This document shows, in pieces, positions 16,880 through 26,006 of a stretch of 64,000 nucleotides of DNA. The DNA is from Clostridium sp. 12(A) (GTDB taxonomy: Bacteria > Bacillota > Clostridia > Lachnospirales > Lachnospiraceae), in NCBI GenBank assembly GCA_000526575.1, contig JAGI01000002.1, positions 2,961,501 through 3,025,500 of the forward strand, written 5' to 3'. The notes beneath the pieces are model-generated. The model was given only the letters and a program-made list of their open reading frames with translations, did no database searches and was not told where the DNA came from. How positions within the stretch are numbered: the first letter of the stretch is position 1; every line of letters starts with the position of its first letter. Position numbers and translations under genes: made by a program.

Positions 16880-18199
16880 TTATGAAAGATTTAAATCTTC
16901 CTCCGTCAGTATTACCTTCATGGCCCATCCGGGGACAGAGATGTCCTCATACTGTCCTTCCATAAACACAAAGGCGGTGTCGTAGGGCGGCATGGAGACG
17001 GGATATATTCCTTTTCCATCAGTAAAATATAAAAGGCCCCGGAGCTTTTTAAAGGCTCCTTTGTTTAAAAGGCCATTGACATATTCAAAGGCTGGACGAA
17101 AATCCGTTCCTCCAAACCCGCTTATGGTGAAATGTTCCATATAATCTTCCATTTCTTCCCGGCTTGTTATGGTTACATCGGATCGGATCTCTTCATCACA
17201 CTGAATGATGTGGATATTGACCTTTCTGAAATAGCTTTCCGATTCTGAAAGCACTCCGTAGGTCTCCTCTAAAAATCGTTTTACCAGATCTCCCGATACT
17301 GACATGGAGGTATCTATAGCTATTACAAAATCTTCTATTTTAAAAACCTCTCTTGTTTCAAGGGGTTCAATTAATGGCATATTTTCATAAAGCGTCATCC
17401 CATATGTGTAAAATATGGGATCAAAGGAATCGGGATCGATTTCTGCTTCTTCCCGCAGTACTGCAAACTTTTTTAAGAATCGTTTGTAATCGTACCGTTC
17501 CCTGTTTTCTGCTTTGATCTGTTCCAGTAAGTCTTTGCCGGACTGGGCGTTCTCCTCACCGAAGGACTCCATTTCCGTCTCCATTTTTTCCCGCATTTCC
17601 TGCCACTGGTTCTGCCGCTCAGTACTGACTCTGGGGTCTTCATCCTCATCCCAGCGGTCGTGGCTGTCTACGTAAAATTCTCCGGCCATTCGGAGCAGCT
17701 CTTCCTGGGTCAGATTCATTTCCGTCAGGTCTTTATAAATTCCTTCGGCGGTAAATACCTTTCGTCTGGCGGTAATTCTTCCGTAGATTTCTCTCCGGTA
17801 GGGGGACTGATGGCGGTAAACAGGCTTTACATAAAAACTGTCTAAAATGGATTCGATGGCGATGTCGCAGGCCACGTCCCAGAGCATTTTATCCCTGTTT
17901 CCTTTTCCATTTAAATGATTAAATAGGCAGTGGAACAACATGTGTAAGTACGCCCGGTTCACTAAAATCCGGCTGCTTTTGTACATGGAGAATAAAAGAT
18001 CTGGCTGGTAATAAATGACAAAGCCGTCTGTGGAAAGCACATTGCCCTTTCTATCCGCCTCAAATACAAAGCTGCTTAAGGCAACATCGAGATAACGGAA
18101 ATTTAAATACAGCTCATTTCTGGCATTCATCAGAATGCCGTGCCCTATCTCTACCTCTTCAAGCTCATCAAGCTGTCTTTGTCTTACGGGATCGATCAT
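16880..18199 (-). CDS. VWA-like protein with N-terminal DUF2201 metallopeptidase-like domain
   Basis: The start is taken at the ATG at 18199 (MIDPVRQRQ); GTG and TTG codons just upstream are possible alternatives. The N-terminal half has the histidine-rich helix of DUF2201 (LHMLFHCLFNHLNG near residue 100), related to metallopeptidases but without a clean HExxH. The C-terminal third is a von Willebrand A domain with a metal-dependent adhesion site: AIDTSMSVSG, then GFGGTDFRPAF and YFTDGKG. Between them is an acidic linker. It is the likely partner of the MoxR ATPase 14 bases downstream. Confidence 0.85.
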   Translation of the reverse strand: MIDPVRQRQLDELEEVEIGHGILMNARNELYLNFRYLDVALSSFVFEADRKGNVLSTDGFVIYYQPDLLFSMYKSSRILVNRAYLHMLFHCLFNHLNGKGNRDKMLWDVACDIAIESILDSFYVKPVYRHQSPYRREIYGRITARRKVFTAEGIYKDLTEMNLTQEELLRMAGEFYVDSHDRWDEDEDPRVSTERQNQWQEMREKMETEMESFGEENAQSGKDLLEQIKAENRERYDYKRFLKKFAVLREEAEIDPDSFDPIFYTYGMTLYENMPLIEPLETREVFKIEDFVIAIDTSMSVSGDLVKRFLEETYGVLSESESYFRKVNIHIIQCDEEIRSDVTITSREEMEDYMEHFTISGFGGTDFRPAFEYVNGLLNKGAFKKLRGLLYFTDGKGIYPVSMPPYDTAFVFMEGQYEDISVPGWAMKVILTEEDLNLS

Positions 18200-18226
18200 A
18201 TGGTTCACCAACCTTTCCTCATTTTG

Positions 18227-19204
18227 TTACAGGGAAAATACCCGTTTTTTTACAGGGAACCGATGACGCCTTAAGTCCATTAAGTGGCTTAAAAGCTCTG
18301 GCTTATCTCCCCTTGATACCATTTCTATAATGGAATCAAATTTATCCTGGTTCTTTCCATATTCCTCCATGAGCCAGAGGAACATGATCTCATCTTCGAT
18401 TGCGAGCTTTGATATTTCTTCTATATGTTCCAATAAGTAAGCTTCGTACACCATTCTGTCATGATACAGAAGATTCATGGGAGTGTAAAGCCGGTTTATG
18501 ACCAGCTCTCCGATGACCCGTTCTGATTCCTGTACCAAAAGGTGAGGGAACAGGGCATCGTATTTATGAAACTGGAAACCGGTCTGGTCAAAGCAATAAC
18601 GGTACATATGGCCACAGCCATGCATTTCCCGAATGATAATCCGGGCGGGAGTGTGCTCCACCGATTCTTCATACATTTCAGGAAAAACAAGTCTGGCATT
18701 GCCCTGGCTGGTATAATAGTTTACATAAAGAAGCTGTCTTAATTCTGATAGAATTTCCTTTAAGCAGGAACGCTTTCCGTCTACCAGATGGATATCAAGA
18801 TAACGCATTCCCGAACAACCAGTAAAGAGGCCGGAGCCTAAGTCTAAAATGGCTGCACTGCATGTTAAGCGAGTCAGCTCAAAGCAGTTATAAAATGCGT
18901 AATTTCCAATTTTTTCAATTGTCTCCGGCAAATATATTTCTTTTAGTCCTTCCAAGCTTATAGCCGGCGGAAGGTCCTTGTTTTCTGTCAAAATGGGATT
19001 TCCCTCTTCGTCACATAGAAGGATTTCTTCCTTCAGGGACGAAAGCATCTCTTCCCTGCCCCAGCCACCGGAAAATGCATAGGCGGAAAGCTCGGTCACT
19101 GGCCGGCCTCCAATCCGTTCCGGCACCCGGATGAAACCGTCAAAGCCTCTGTATCCCAGGATCCGTACATGGTCATTTATGTTCTGATATAAAAACATTT
19201 CCAA
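18227..19204 (-). CDS. BspA-type leucine-rich repeat (LRR_5) protein
   Basis: The first 170 residues contain LRR_5-like units (GYRGFDGFIRVPERIGGRP, LKEIYLPETIEKIGNYAFYN, FTGCSGMRYLDI). The remaining 150 residues are helical and unrecognised. There is no signal peptide, so it acts in the cytoplasm, unlike surface BspA proteins. It is the first gene of a three-gene operon with the VWA and MoxR genes, suggesting a recognition or adaptor part of that machine. Its start is only 13 bases from the edge of a palindromic repeat element, so the operon's promoter must lie in or beyond that element. Confidence 0.75.
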   Translation of the reverse strand: MEMFLYQNINDHVRILGYRGFDGFIRVPERIGGRPVTELSAYAFSGGWGREEMLSSLKEEILLCDEEGNPILTENKDLPPAISLEGLKEIYLPETIEKIGNYAFYNCFELTRLTCSAAILDLGSGLFTGCSGMRYLDIHLVDGKRSCLKEILSELRQLLYVNYYTSQGNARLVFPEMYEESVEHTPARIIIREMHGCGHMYRYCFDQTGFQFHKYDALFPHLLVQESERVIGELVINRLYTPMNLLYHDRMVYEAYLLEHIEEISKLAIEDEIMFLWLMEEYGKNQDKFDSIIEMVSRGDKPELLSHLMDLRRHRFPVKKRVFSL

Positions 19205-19216
19205 ATCCTTTCCACC

Positions 19217-19377
19217 GGGGCGTGTCTGAAAGCTGCTTGTATCAAGATGTGCGTTACACTTTGTGGGAGATTTGGCCCAGATGAAGGCGGCGTAGTGGGC
19301 TACGCCAACTGAATTTGGACCAAATATGCTGCGAAGTGGGACGTGCAGATTGGTGCAATGAGTTTTCAGACACCCCC
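19217..19377. repeat. 161-bp palindromic MITE-like element
   Basis: The ends are imperfect inverted repeats (GGGGCGTGTCTGAAA at 19217-19231 and TTTTCAGACACCCCC at 19363-19377). Inside, almost the whole length folds back on itself, with a perfect centre GGCGTAG-TGGG-CTACGCC near 19294. The two half-arms, including GATTTGGCCCAGATG against AATTTGGACCAAAT, pair with scattered mismatches. It encodes no protein. The form suggests a non-autonomous transposon or a dispersed structured repeat. Confidence 0.75.
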
Positions 19378-19482
19378 TGATTGTTTAACAAATTAATATA
19401 ACAGAAAAACCAAGAAAATGCAATGGGCTTTTCGTTCCAATACAGTATGCCAGGAACCGGGATAAGTTCCCGACTTTAAAGC

Positions 19483-19533
19483 AAAAAGGCGCTTTGACTG
19501 GTCTAGGAAAGCCACACTCAAAGCACCTTTTTT
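19483..19533 (-). terminator. Terminator downstream of larE
   Basis: Arms AAAGGCGCTTTGA and TCAAAGCACCTTT pair with one mismatch over a 20-base loop and are flanked by A-runs and T-runs, so it can stop transcripts in both directions. It lies about 165 bases after larE. The spacer between holds no gene. Confidence 0.7.
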
Positions 19534-19697
19534 CATACAGAGACGATGTATATTGTATGCATCTTATAAAAATCTGAATGCAAAAGCCTTACACTCTGAT
19601 ATAACCAAACTGCCACCACGGTAAGTTGTATTTTTATACCGATTCGCATGAAGCTCAAGATTTTCTGCCTGAAGCTTCTGCCAAATACAAAGATAAC

Positions 19698-20513
19698 TTA
19701 TGATACAACCGCCTCATCAAGCGTAGCATTCATACTTCCAGTCCGGTATCCGTCTAAATCCATGGCTATATAGGAAAACCCAAGCTCATGAAAATATGGA
19801 GTAAACTCTTCTCTTCTTGCCACAAGCTTCTCAAGCTGAGTAGGGAGAACTTCGATTCTTGCAATGGTTCCATGAATTCTAACTCTCACCTGGTAAAAGC
19901 CCATATCAAGAAGGCGCTGTTCTGCCTTATCTACCATGGAAAGCTTCTCTCTTGAAATAGTCTCCCCATAGACAAAACGGCTGGAAAGACATGCAAAGGA
20001 CTGTTTGTCCCAGGTCTTTAATTCCATTTCCTTTGATAACTCTCTGATATCAGCTTTCGATAGCTGGGCATGCCGTAAGGGGCTTTTGATATTTAACTCA
20101 GCCACGGCTATAAGACCAGGACGGTAATCCCCATTGTCATCCATATTAGAACCTTCCGCGATTTCCTTAATTCCCTGCTCCTTTGCAATTACCGCGATCT
20201 TTTCAAAAAGCTCGTGCTTGCATAAATAGCAGCGGTTCTTCGGATTGCTTTCAAAGCCTTCGATATCCAGTTCCTCGCTGTCCACGATAAAATGCCGGAT
20301 TCCTTCCTCCTTGCAAAATTCCATTGCTTCCCGTAATTCACGCTCCGGAAAGGAACAGGAACGGGCAGTTACTGCAATGACCTGATCTCCCAGCACCTCA
20401 TGAGCGGTCTTTAAAAGAAAGGTGGAATCCACTCCTGAGGAAAAAGCCACCGCAAGGCTCCCCATTTCTTTTATATAAGCTCTTAAAACTTCATTTTTTT
20501 CCTGTAATGTCAT
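19698..20513 (-). CDS. larE: ATP-dependent sacrificial sulfur transferase LarE
   Basis: The ATG at 20513, 5 bases after AAGGAG, is preferred over the GTG at 20519. The PP-loop AFSSGVDSTFLLK near residue 25 binds ATP. LarE gives sulfur to the pyridinium mononucleotide that becomes the nickel pincer cofactor of lactate racemase. The protein has NRCYLCK near residue 94 and SFACLSSR near 175; three cysteines in this layout mark the iron-sulfur type of LarE, which is thought to recycle rather than sacrifice its cysteine. No larA, larB or larC is in the window, so the cofactor's user is elsewhere or a different nickel enzyme. Confidence 0.9.
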   Translation of the reverse strand: MTLQEKNEVLRAYIKEMGSLAVAFSSGVDSTFLLKTAHEVLGDQVIAVTARSCSFPERELREAMEFCKEEGIRHFIVDSEELDIEGFESNPKNRCYLCKHELFEKIAVIAKEQGIKEIAEGSNMDDNGDYRPGLIAVAELNIKSPLRHAQLSKADIRELSKEMELKTWDKQSFACLSSRFVYGETISREKLSMVDKAEQRLLDMGFYQVRVRIHGTIARIEVLPTQLEKLVARREEFTPYFHELGFSYIAMDLDGYRTGSMNATLDEAVVS

Positions 20514-20553
20514 AAGCACTCCTTATTATAAGACCCAAGTTTTTCATAATAAA

Positions 20554-20583
20554 ATTATATCAGTCTCCAGTGTCTTATGTCAA
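20554..20583 (-). promoter_or_regulatory. larE: larE promoter
   Basis: On the minus strand TTGACA (20578-20583) and TATAAT (20554-20559) are both perfect sigma-A hexamers, spaced 18 bases. The start would lie about 35 bases upstream of the larE start codon. This separates larE from the MarR gene upstream. Confidence 0.8.
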
Positions 20584-20605
20584 TGTATCCTGTGTACAGA
20601 CCGCT

Positions 20606-21049
20606 CTATTTTTCCTTCTGGTTATAGGACTCCATATTGTCACACATCCGTGTCATGACCTTTAAAAAAACTTCAATCTCTTCTTTTGTTATACCGTCAC
20701 TCACAATCTGTTCAAACTGCTCAAATACCTTTTTAATCTCTTTTGCCTCTGCAATTCCTTTATCGGTCAGGCAGATGAGAAATGAGCGTCTGCAGTCCGG
20801 GTTGTTCTGTCTGATAATAAGACCAAGCTTCTCCAGCTTATCTAAGTTCCTTGACATGGTTGTCACTTCAAAGTGGCAGTTGTCCGCCAGCTCCTTTTGC
20901 GTGACATGATTCTTTAAAAGCAGGTAATATAAAATCCTGGCCTGTCCCTGTCCCGGCGTTAGACCGAACTCAGATAAAAGCGGTGAAAATATTTGCTTTC
21001 TCGCTCTTTCCCCTCGTGCCATCAGCTCTCTGATATAATGATTTCCCAT
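20606..21049 (-). CDS. MarR-family transcriptional regulator
   Basis: The start at 21049 (MGNHYIRELMARGERARKQ) follows GGAGG by 8 bases; the longer frame to 21193 lies inside the transporter gene. The winged helix is in the middle (QKELADNCHFEVTTMSRNLD, with LEKLGLIIR and the wing NPDCRRSFLICL). The 147-residue length is normal. It is the third gene after two ABC exporter genes, 38 bases from the second, so it probably controls its own operon through the palindrome at 24699-24719. The inducer is probably a drug-like compound. Confidence 0.9.
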   Translation of the reverse strand: MGNHYIRELMARGERARKQIFSPLLSEFGLTPGQGQARILYYLLLKNHVTQKELADNCHFEVTTMSRNLDKLEKLGLIIRQNNPDCRRSFLICLTDKGIAEAKEIKKVFEQFEQIVSDGITKEEIEVFLKVMTRMCDNMESYNQKEK

Positions 21050-21086
21050 CCATTGCCTCCTTTTTCGGCTTCTTTTGTTAAACAAA

Positions 21087-22943
21087 TTATTCCAGTTCAA
21101 AATGTCCCATATGAAGATTATAATACTTTCCCCTCTGTTCCAGCAACTCTTCATGGCTACCGCGTTCAATAATTTCTCCCTGTTCCAGAACAAGAATTGC
21201 TTTTGAATTTCTTACGGTGGAAAGCCGGTGGGCGATTACAAATACCGTCCGGTCTTTCATAAGAGCATCCATTCCTTTTTCAATCAGCTTCTCTGTCCTG
21301 GTGTCAATGGAGCTGGTGGCTTCATCTAAAACAAGCACAGGGGGCTGTGAGATGGCAGCCCTTGCAATGGCAATCAGCTGTCTCTGTCCCTGGGATAAAT
21401 TCCTGCCGTCGCTTTCCAAAAGCGTATCGTATCCATTTGGCAGACGTCTTATAAAGGAATCTGCATTGGCGATTCTTGCGGCCTCCAGCACATCCTCTTC
21501 GGGTGCATTCAGCCTTCCGTAACGAATGTTATCCGCAATGGTCCCCGTGAACAAATGAGTATCCTGAATGACCAGGGAAATAGAACGCCTTAAATCATCC
21601 TTTTTTATATCTCTGATATCAATTCCATCGTAGGTAATGGTTCCCCTGTCAATTTCATAGAAACGGTTCACCAGATTAATAATGGTTGTTTTACCTGCAC
21701 CAGTGGAACCCACAAATGCTATTTTCTGACCTGGCTTTGCATAAAGGCTGATTCCATTTAATATAGCATGGTCCTTATTATACCCAAACACCACATCGTG
21801 GAAACGAACGTCTCCCTTTAAAGAAATCAATTGATATTCTCCATTTTCCCCAGGGACCTTCCAGGCAAAATGTCCGGTATAGTTATCTGTCTCTGTAAGA
21901 CTTCCATCTTCCCATTCCATAACCCGTTTTAATGTCACCCTGCCTTCATCAACCTCTGGCTCTGTTTCCATCATATCAAATATCTTTTCCGCACTTGCCA
22001 GGGCTACCATGAGAAAATTAATCTGATTGGTAAACTGATTCATAGGCATAGCACTCTGTCTCACATAAACAAGATAAGAGGCAAGTGTTCCGATATTAAT
22101 TAGCCCGGATAAAGCAAAGAGACCTCCAATACAGGCAGATACCGCATAGTTAATATAGGAAAGAGAAACAATGGTCGGAACTGTAATACCAGTATAGGTG
22201 GTAGCCATGGTAGAGGAAATCCGCAGCTTTTCGTTAAGCTCACAGAACCGTTCAAAATCCTGTTTCTCATGGCAGAATACCTTTTCCACCTTCTGACCTT
22301 CTACCATTTCCTCGATAAAACCATTGATGTTACCCAGGTTTTTCTGCTGCTGAGTGAAATATTTCTTGCTCAGTATCCCATTGTGCCGGATATAAATCAG
22401 CATGATAAGAAGAAATACAATTACGATGAGAGAAAGCCTGACATCCAGCACAATGAGCATAATAACAGTTCCCACCGATGTAATAAAGCTTTGAATCAGC
22501 AGGGTAAAGCTATTGTTTAAGGCCTCTGAAATGGTATCCACATCGTTTGTAAAATGGCTCATTAACTCCCCATGGGTATGGGTATCAAAATATTTGAGTG
22601 GCAGCTTCTGGGTATTACGGAATAAATCCATTCGTATTTCTCCCACCACCCGCTGGGAAACACGGACCATCAGCCGGTTATAAAGGAGACAGGAGGTGGC
22701 CCCAAACAGATAGATTAGTCCCATACATGCAATCATGCGGATAAGTCCCGGAATGTCTCCAGGTACGATATAATCGTTGATTACCGGCTTTAACAGATAC
22801 GTTCCCGCAATGCTTGAAACTGCACTGATGCATACCAGCACGGCAATCACTGCCATGGAGCGTTTGTGATGCCCGATGTATGTTAACAGATGAATGAGTG
22901 CTTTTTTTGCGTCCTTTGGTTTTGCTCTTCCTACTGGTTTCAT
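21087..22943 (-). CDS. ABC exporter half-transporter with intact catalytic site
   Basis: The 618-residue protein has an N-terminal type I exporter membrane domain (six hydrophobic segments over residues 30-340) and a C-terminal ATPase: Walker A GSTGAGKTT near 415, signature LSQGQRQLIAIARA, Walker B VLVLDEATSSID with the catalytic Glu. About 40 extra residues (the EWEDGSLTETDNYTGHFAWK region) are inserted before the ATPase domain. It overlaps the partner gene by 4 bases (ATGA). The pair resembles LmrCD/BmrCD heterodimeric multidrug exporters. Confidence 0.92.
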   Translation of the reverse strand: MKPVGRAKPKDAKKALIHLLTYIGHHKRSMAVIAVLVCISAVSSIAGTYLLKPVINDYIVPGDIPGLIRMIACMGLIYLFGATSCLLYNRLMVRVSQRVVGEIRMDLFRNTQKLPLKYFDTHTHGELMSHFTNDVDTISEALNNSFTLLIQSFITSVGTVIMLIVLDVRLSLIVIVFLLIMLIYIRHNGILSKKYFTQQQKNLGNINGFIEEMVEGQKVEKVFCHEKQDFERFCELNEKLRISSTMATTYTGITVPTIVSLSYINYAVSACIGGLFALSGLINIGTLASYLVYVRQSAMPMNQFTNQINFLMVALASAEKIFDMMETEPEVDEGRVTLKRVMEWEDGSLTETDNYTGHFAWKVPGENGEYQLISLKGDVRFHDVVFGYNKDHAILNGISLYAKPGQKIAFVGSTGAGKTTIINLVNRFYEIDRGTITYDGIDIRDIKKDDLRRSISLVIQDTHLFTGTIADNIRYGRLNAPEEDVLEAARIANADSFIRRLPNGYDTLLESDGRNLSQGQRQLIAIARAAISQPPVLVLDEATSSIDTRTEKLIEKGMDALMKDRTVFVIAHRLSTVRNSKAILVLEQGEIIERGSHEELLEQRGKYYNLHMGHFELE

Positions 22944-24670
22944 TCGGCCTGGTTCCCTCCTTTCTGCTGGGAATAAAAGATGTCCTGATATATTTCATTT
23001 TCCTTTAAGAGCTTATCGTGAGTGCCGATTCCATTGATTCTGCCGTCGTCCAGGATGATAATCTGATCTGCATTCATCACAGAAGAAATTCTCTGGCTGA
23101 TCATGATCTTTGTCATGCCAGGAAGCTCCTTTTCCAGACCTTCTTTTATCTTAGCCTCCGTTGCCGTATCAAGAGCACTTGTGGAATCATCAAGAATCAA
23201 TACCTTCGGTTCCTTTAAAATGGCTCTGGCAATGCATAATCTCTGCTTTTGGCCGCCGGATACATTGACTCCGCCCTGTCCAAGCTCTGTTTCATAACCA
23301 TGTTCAAGACGGTCCAGAAATTCATCCACACAGGAGATTCTCACTGCCCGGTCCAGTTCTTCATCTGTTGCGTTTTCCTTTCCCCAGTAGAGGTTTTCTC
23401 TAACCGTGCCGGAAAACAATGTATTCTTTTGAAGCACCATGGCAATGGAATCCCTTAAATGCTCCTGAGTATATTCATAAATAGGGTGATCATCAATATA
23501 AATGCTTCCTGAGGTAGCTTCATAAAGCCTTGGAATCAGCTGAACCAAAGTGCTTTTTGCCGCACCTGTCTGCCCAATGATACCTATGGTCTGCCCCGGT
23601 TCTATCTGAAAGGAAATATCGGACAGCACGTATTCCTTGGCTGTATCCTTGTATTTAAAATACACATGTTCAAACCGGATGGAACCCTTTTTTATGGTAA
23701 CATCAGTCGCCCGGTCATCATTAATGACCGGTTCTTCATCAAGAACCTCAGAAATTCGCTTCCAGGAGGTCAAGGAACGGGTAAATAAAAGAAACACATT
23801 AGAAAACATCATCAGGGAATTTAAGACCTGGAGCACGTAGCTTAAAAAGCTGGTAAGGGCTCCTACCTTCATATCTCCTATGATGACCATGTTCCCACCG
23901 AACCATAAAATGCTTAAGATAGTTCCGTACATTACATACTGCATGGCAGGCATATTTAAGGATGCCAGGGAAAAGGACCGTTCCGACGAGGATTGAAGGC
24001 TTTTATTTACCTCCTGAAACTTTTCTATCTCATGGTCGCCTCTTACATATGCCTTAACCACCCGAATGGCTGTAAGATTCTCCTGAATGATCCGGTTTAC
24101 CATATCCATGGCGCCCTGCATTTTGCCATAAAGAGGCCTTACATTTTTTATAATAAAGAAGAGGATGATGGCCAGAGTCGGAGCGGCCAGAAAGAACACA
24201 AGAGCCAGCCTGGGATTTATGCGAAAAGAAACCACCATGGCTGTTATCATCATCACAGGGGAACGAAATCCCGGCCTCATTCCATTGGTAATGGAATTTT
24301 GAATGGCTGTAATATCGCTGGTCAGCCTGGTGACAAGAGAAGGCGTACTGAAACGGTCCGTATTGGCAAAGGAATAGGTCTGCATTTTTTGAAATTCCGC
24401 CATGCGGATCTGGGCGCCGATTCCGCTTCCGCAGCGAGCCGTATACCGGGCGCAGGCATGACCTAAAATCAAGGAAATCACGGCAAATGCCACCATCTGG
24501 AACCCTTTGACCAGTATGTAGTGCTTATCGCCGTTTGCCACGCCCACATCGATGATGTCGGCCATGACCATGGGGATCACCAGCTCGAAAATGGTCTCCG
24601 CCTGGATGCAGATAACTGCCAGAATAAATTCTCTTTTGTACTTTTTCGCGTAAAGCAGCAGATTGTTCAT
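22940..24670 (-). CDS. ABC exporter half-transporter with degenerate catalytic site
   Basis: The 576-residue partner has the same fold. Its Walker A reads GQTGAAKST, with Ala in place of the usual Gly before AKS, and its Walker B ends LILDDSTSALD, with Asp where the catalytic Glu should be. The signature VSGGQKQRLCIARA is intact. One dead and one live ATP site is the hallmark of heterodimeric exporters such as TM287/288 and BmrCD. It is the first gene of the exporter-MarR operon and has a consensus promoter with an overlapping palindrome. Confidence 0.92.
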   Translation of the reverse strand: MNNLLLYAKKYKREFILAVICIQAETIFELVIPMVMADIIDVGVANGDKHYILVKGFQMVAFAVISLILGHACARYTARCGSGIGAQIRMAEFQKMQTYSFANTDRFSTPSLVTRLTSDITAIQNSITNGMRPGFRSPVMMITAMVVSFRINPRLALVFFLAAPTLAIILFFIIKNVRPLYGKMQGAMDMVNRIIQENLTAIRVVKAYVRGDHEIEKFQEVNKSLQSSSERSFSLASLNMPAMQYVMYGTILSILWFGGNMVIIGDMKVGALTSFLSYVLQVLNSLMMFSNVFLLFTRSLTSWKRISEVLDEEPVINDDRATDVTIKKGSIRFEHVYFKYKDTAKEYVLSDISFQIEPGQTIGIIGQTGAAKSTLVQLIPRLYEATSGSIYIDDHPIYEYTQEHLRDSIAMVLQKNTLFSGTVRENLYWGKENATDEELDRAVRISCVDEFLDRLEHGYETELGQGGVNVSGGQKQRLCIARAILKEPKVLILDDSTSALDTATEAKIKEGLEKELPGMTKIMISQRISSVMNADQIIILDDGRINGIGTHDKLLKENEIYQDIFYSQQKGGNQAE

Positions 24671-24698
24671 GTTAGTTTCTCCACGTTGTTATTTTTAC

Positions 24699-24755
24699 TT
24701 GCACGTGCAACAATTGCACCTACAACTATTATATGGCACTTTTCCTGTTTGTCAA
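24699..24755 (-). promoter_or_regulatory. Exporter operon promoter with MarR-type operator
   Basis: On the minus strand TTGACA (24750-24755) and TATAAT (24728-24733) are perfect hexamers with 16-base spacing. Just after the expected start, 24699-24710 is the perfect 12-bp palindrome TTGCACGTGCAA, and CAATTGCAC extends it so that a second GTGCAA/TTGCAC pair overlaps it to 24719. The MarR protein of this operon is the obvious ligand. Confidence 0.75.
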
Positions 24756-24784
24756 TGGGAATCATGGGTAGTCACAGAAAAGAA

Positions 24785-24821
24785 GGGCCAAAATCCAAAA
24801 TCCGGATCTTAGCCCTTTTTG
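24785..24821 (-). terminator. Possible terminator after the aminotransferase gene
   Basis: AGGGC and GCCCT arms, with further pairing ATCC/GGAT inside, form an imperfect hairpin 13-50 bases downstream of the aminotransferase stop. T-rich runs flank it on both strands. Confidence 0.5.
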
Positions 24822-24833
24822 TTATTTTAATCA

Positions 24834-26006
24834 TTACCTGCTGCCAGCAGGCATCTTTTTTCTAATTTGAGAAAGCCGGTCAAGAGCTTCCTTTAACGTA
24901 GCATCTTTTTTTGCAAAATGGAACCGGATTAAATGGTTCACTGGCTCCTTAAAAAAGCTGGATCCGGGAACAGCACCCACCCCCACTTCTCTGGCCAGAA
25001 CTTCGCAAAATTCAAGGTCGCTGTCATAATGAAACTCCCCGATGTCCATGAGCACATAATATGCTCCTTCCGGCACCGTATGAACCAGCCCAAGATCATC
25101 AAGCCCATTGAGGAACAGCTCCCTTTTCTTCGTGTACTTCAGACGCAGGCTTTCATAATAATCCGGTCCGAACTTTAACCCCGGAATCACAGCCTCCTGT
25201 AGTGGGGCTGCTGCTCCTACCGTAAGAAAATCATGAACCTTTCTCGCCACATCAATAATCTCAGGAGATGCAATGATATAACCCAGCCGCCAGCCTGTAA
25301 TGGAATACGTTTTAGACAGGGAGCTGCAGGAAATGGTCCGCTCCCACATGCCTGGAAGGGAGGCAATGTAAGTATGTCTGTGAGGCTCATAAACGATATG
25401 CTCATACACCTCATCTGCAATCACATAAACATCATATTTGATAGCCAGTTCTGCAATGAAGGTCAGTTCCTCCAAAGTAAATACCTTACCGCAGGGATTG
25501 GAAGGATTACAGAGAATCAGGGCCTTTGGCTGTTTTTGAAATGCAGCCTCCAGCTCATCCCGGTCAAAATGAAACAGGGGCGGACGAAGCGGTACATAAA
25601 TAGGCTCTGCTCCGGATAATAACGCATCTGCTCCATAATTTTCATAAAACGGAGAAAACACAATGACCTTATCTCCGGGGTTTGCCACGGTCATCATGGC
25701 AGCCATCATGGCCTCCGTGCTTCCGCAGGTAACTACGATTTCCTTATCCGGATCTATCTCATGTCCCATTGGCCCGGACTGTTTTTCAGCCAGTGCTTCC
25801 CTGAAATTCTGCGCTCCCCAGGTAATGGAATATTGATGAAAATCGCCTTCTGTTACTTCCTTTAAGCGATTAAGAATTTCTTTTGGCGGCTCAAAATCCG
25901 GAAATCCCTGGGATAAGTTGACCGCTCCGTATTGACTGGATATCCGGGTCATCCTTCGAATGACCGAATCCGTAAATCCTGCCGTCCGTTCAGACAGTTT
26001 CTGCAT
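24834..26006 (-). CDS. PLP-dependent class I/II aminotransferase
   Basis: The 390-residue protein has the fold type I set: NLSQGFPDFEPP near 35, the CGSTEAMMAAM cofactor loop near 92, CNPSNPCGKVFT near 165, DEVYEHIVYE near 195 and the PLP lysine in SSLSKTYSITGWRLGY near 230. It resembles the MalY/PatB-free kynurenine/methionine-type aminotransferases of subgroup I gamma, which often act on methionine, glutamine or aromatic 2-oxo acids. It overlaps the flavoprotein gene by 17 bases and ends the operon, so it could aminate the 2-oxo acid made by the dehydrogenases upstream. The true substrate is inferred. Confidence 0.9.
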   Translation of the reverse strand: MQKLSERTAGFTDSVIRRMTRISSQYGAVNLSQGFPDFEPPKEILNRLKEVTEGDFHQYSITWGAQNFREALAEKQSGPMGHEIDPDKEIVVTCGSTEAMMAAMMTVANPGDKVIVFSPFYENYGADALLSGAEPIYVPLRPPLFHFDRDELEAAFQKQPKALILCNPSNPCGKVFTLEELTFIAELAIKYDVYVIADEVYEHIVYEPHRHTYIASLPGMWERTISCSSLSKTYSITGWRLGYIIASPEIIDVARKVHDFLTVGAAAPLQEAVIPGLKFGPDYYESLRLKYTKKRELFLNGLDDLGLVHTVPEGAYYVLMDIGEFHYDSDLEFCEVLAREVGVGAVPGSSFFKEPVNHLIRFHFAKKDATLKEALDRLSQIRKKMPAGSR

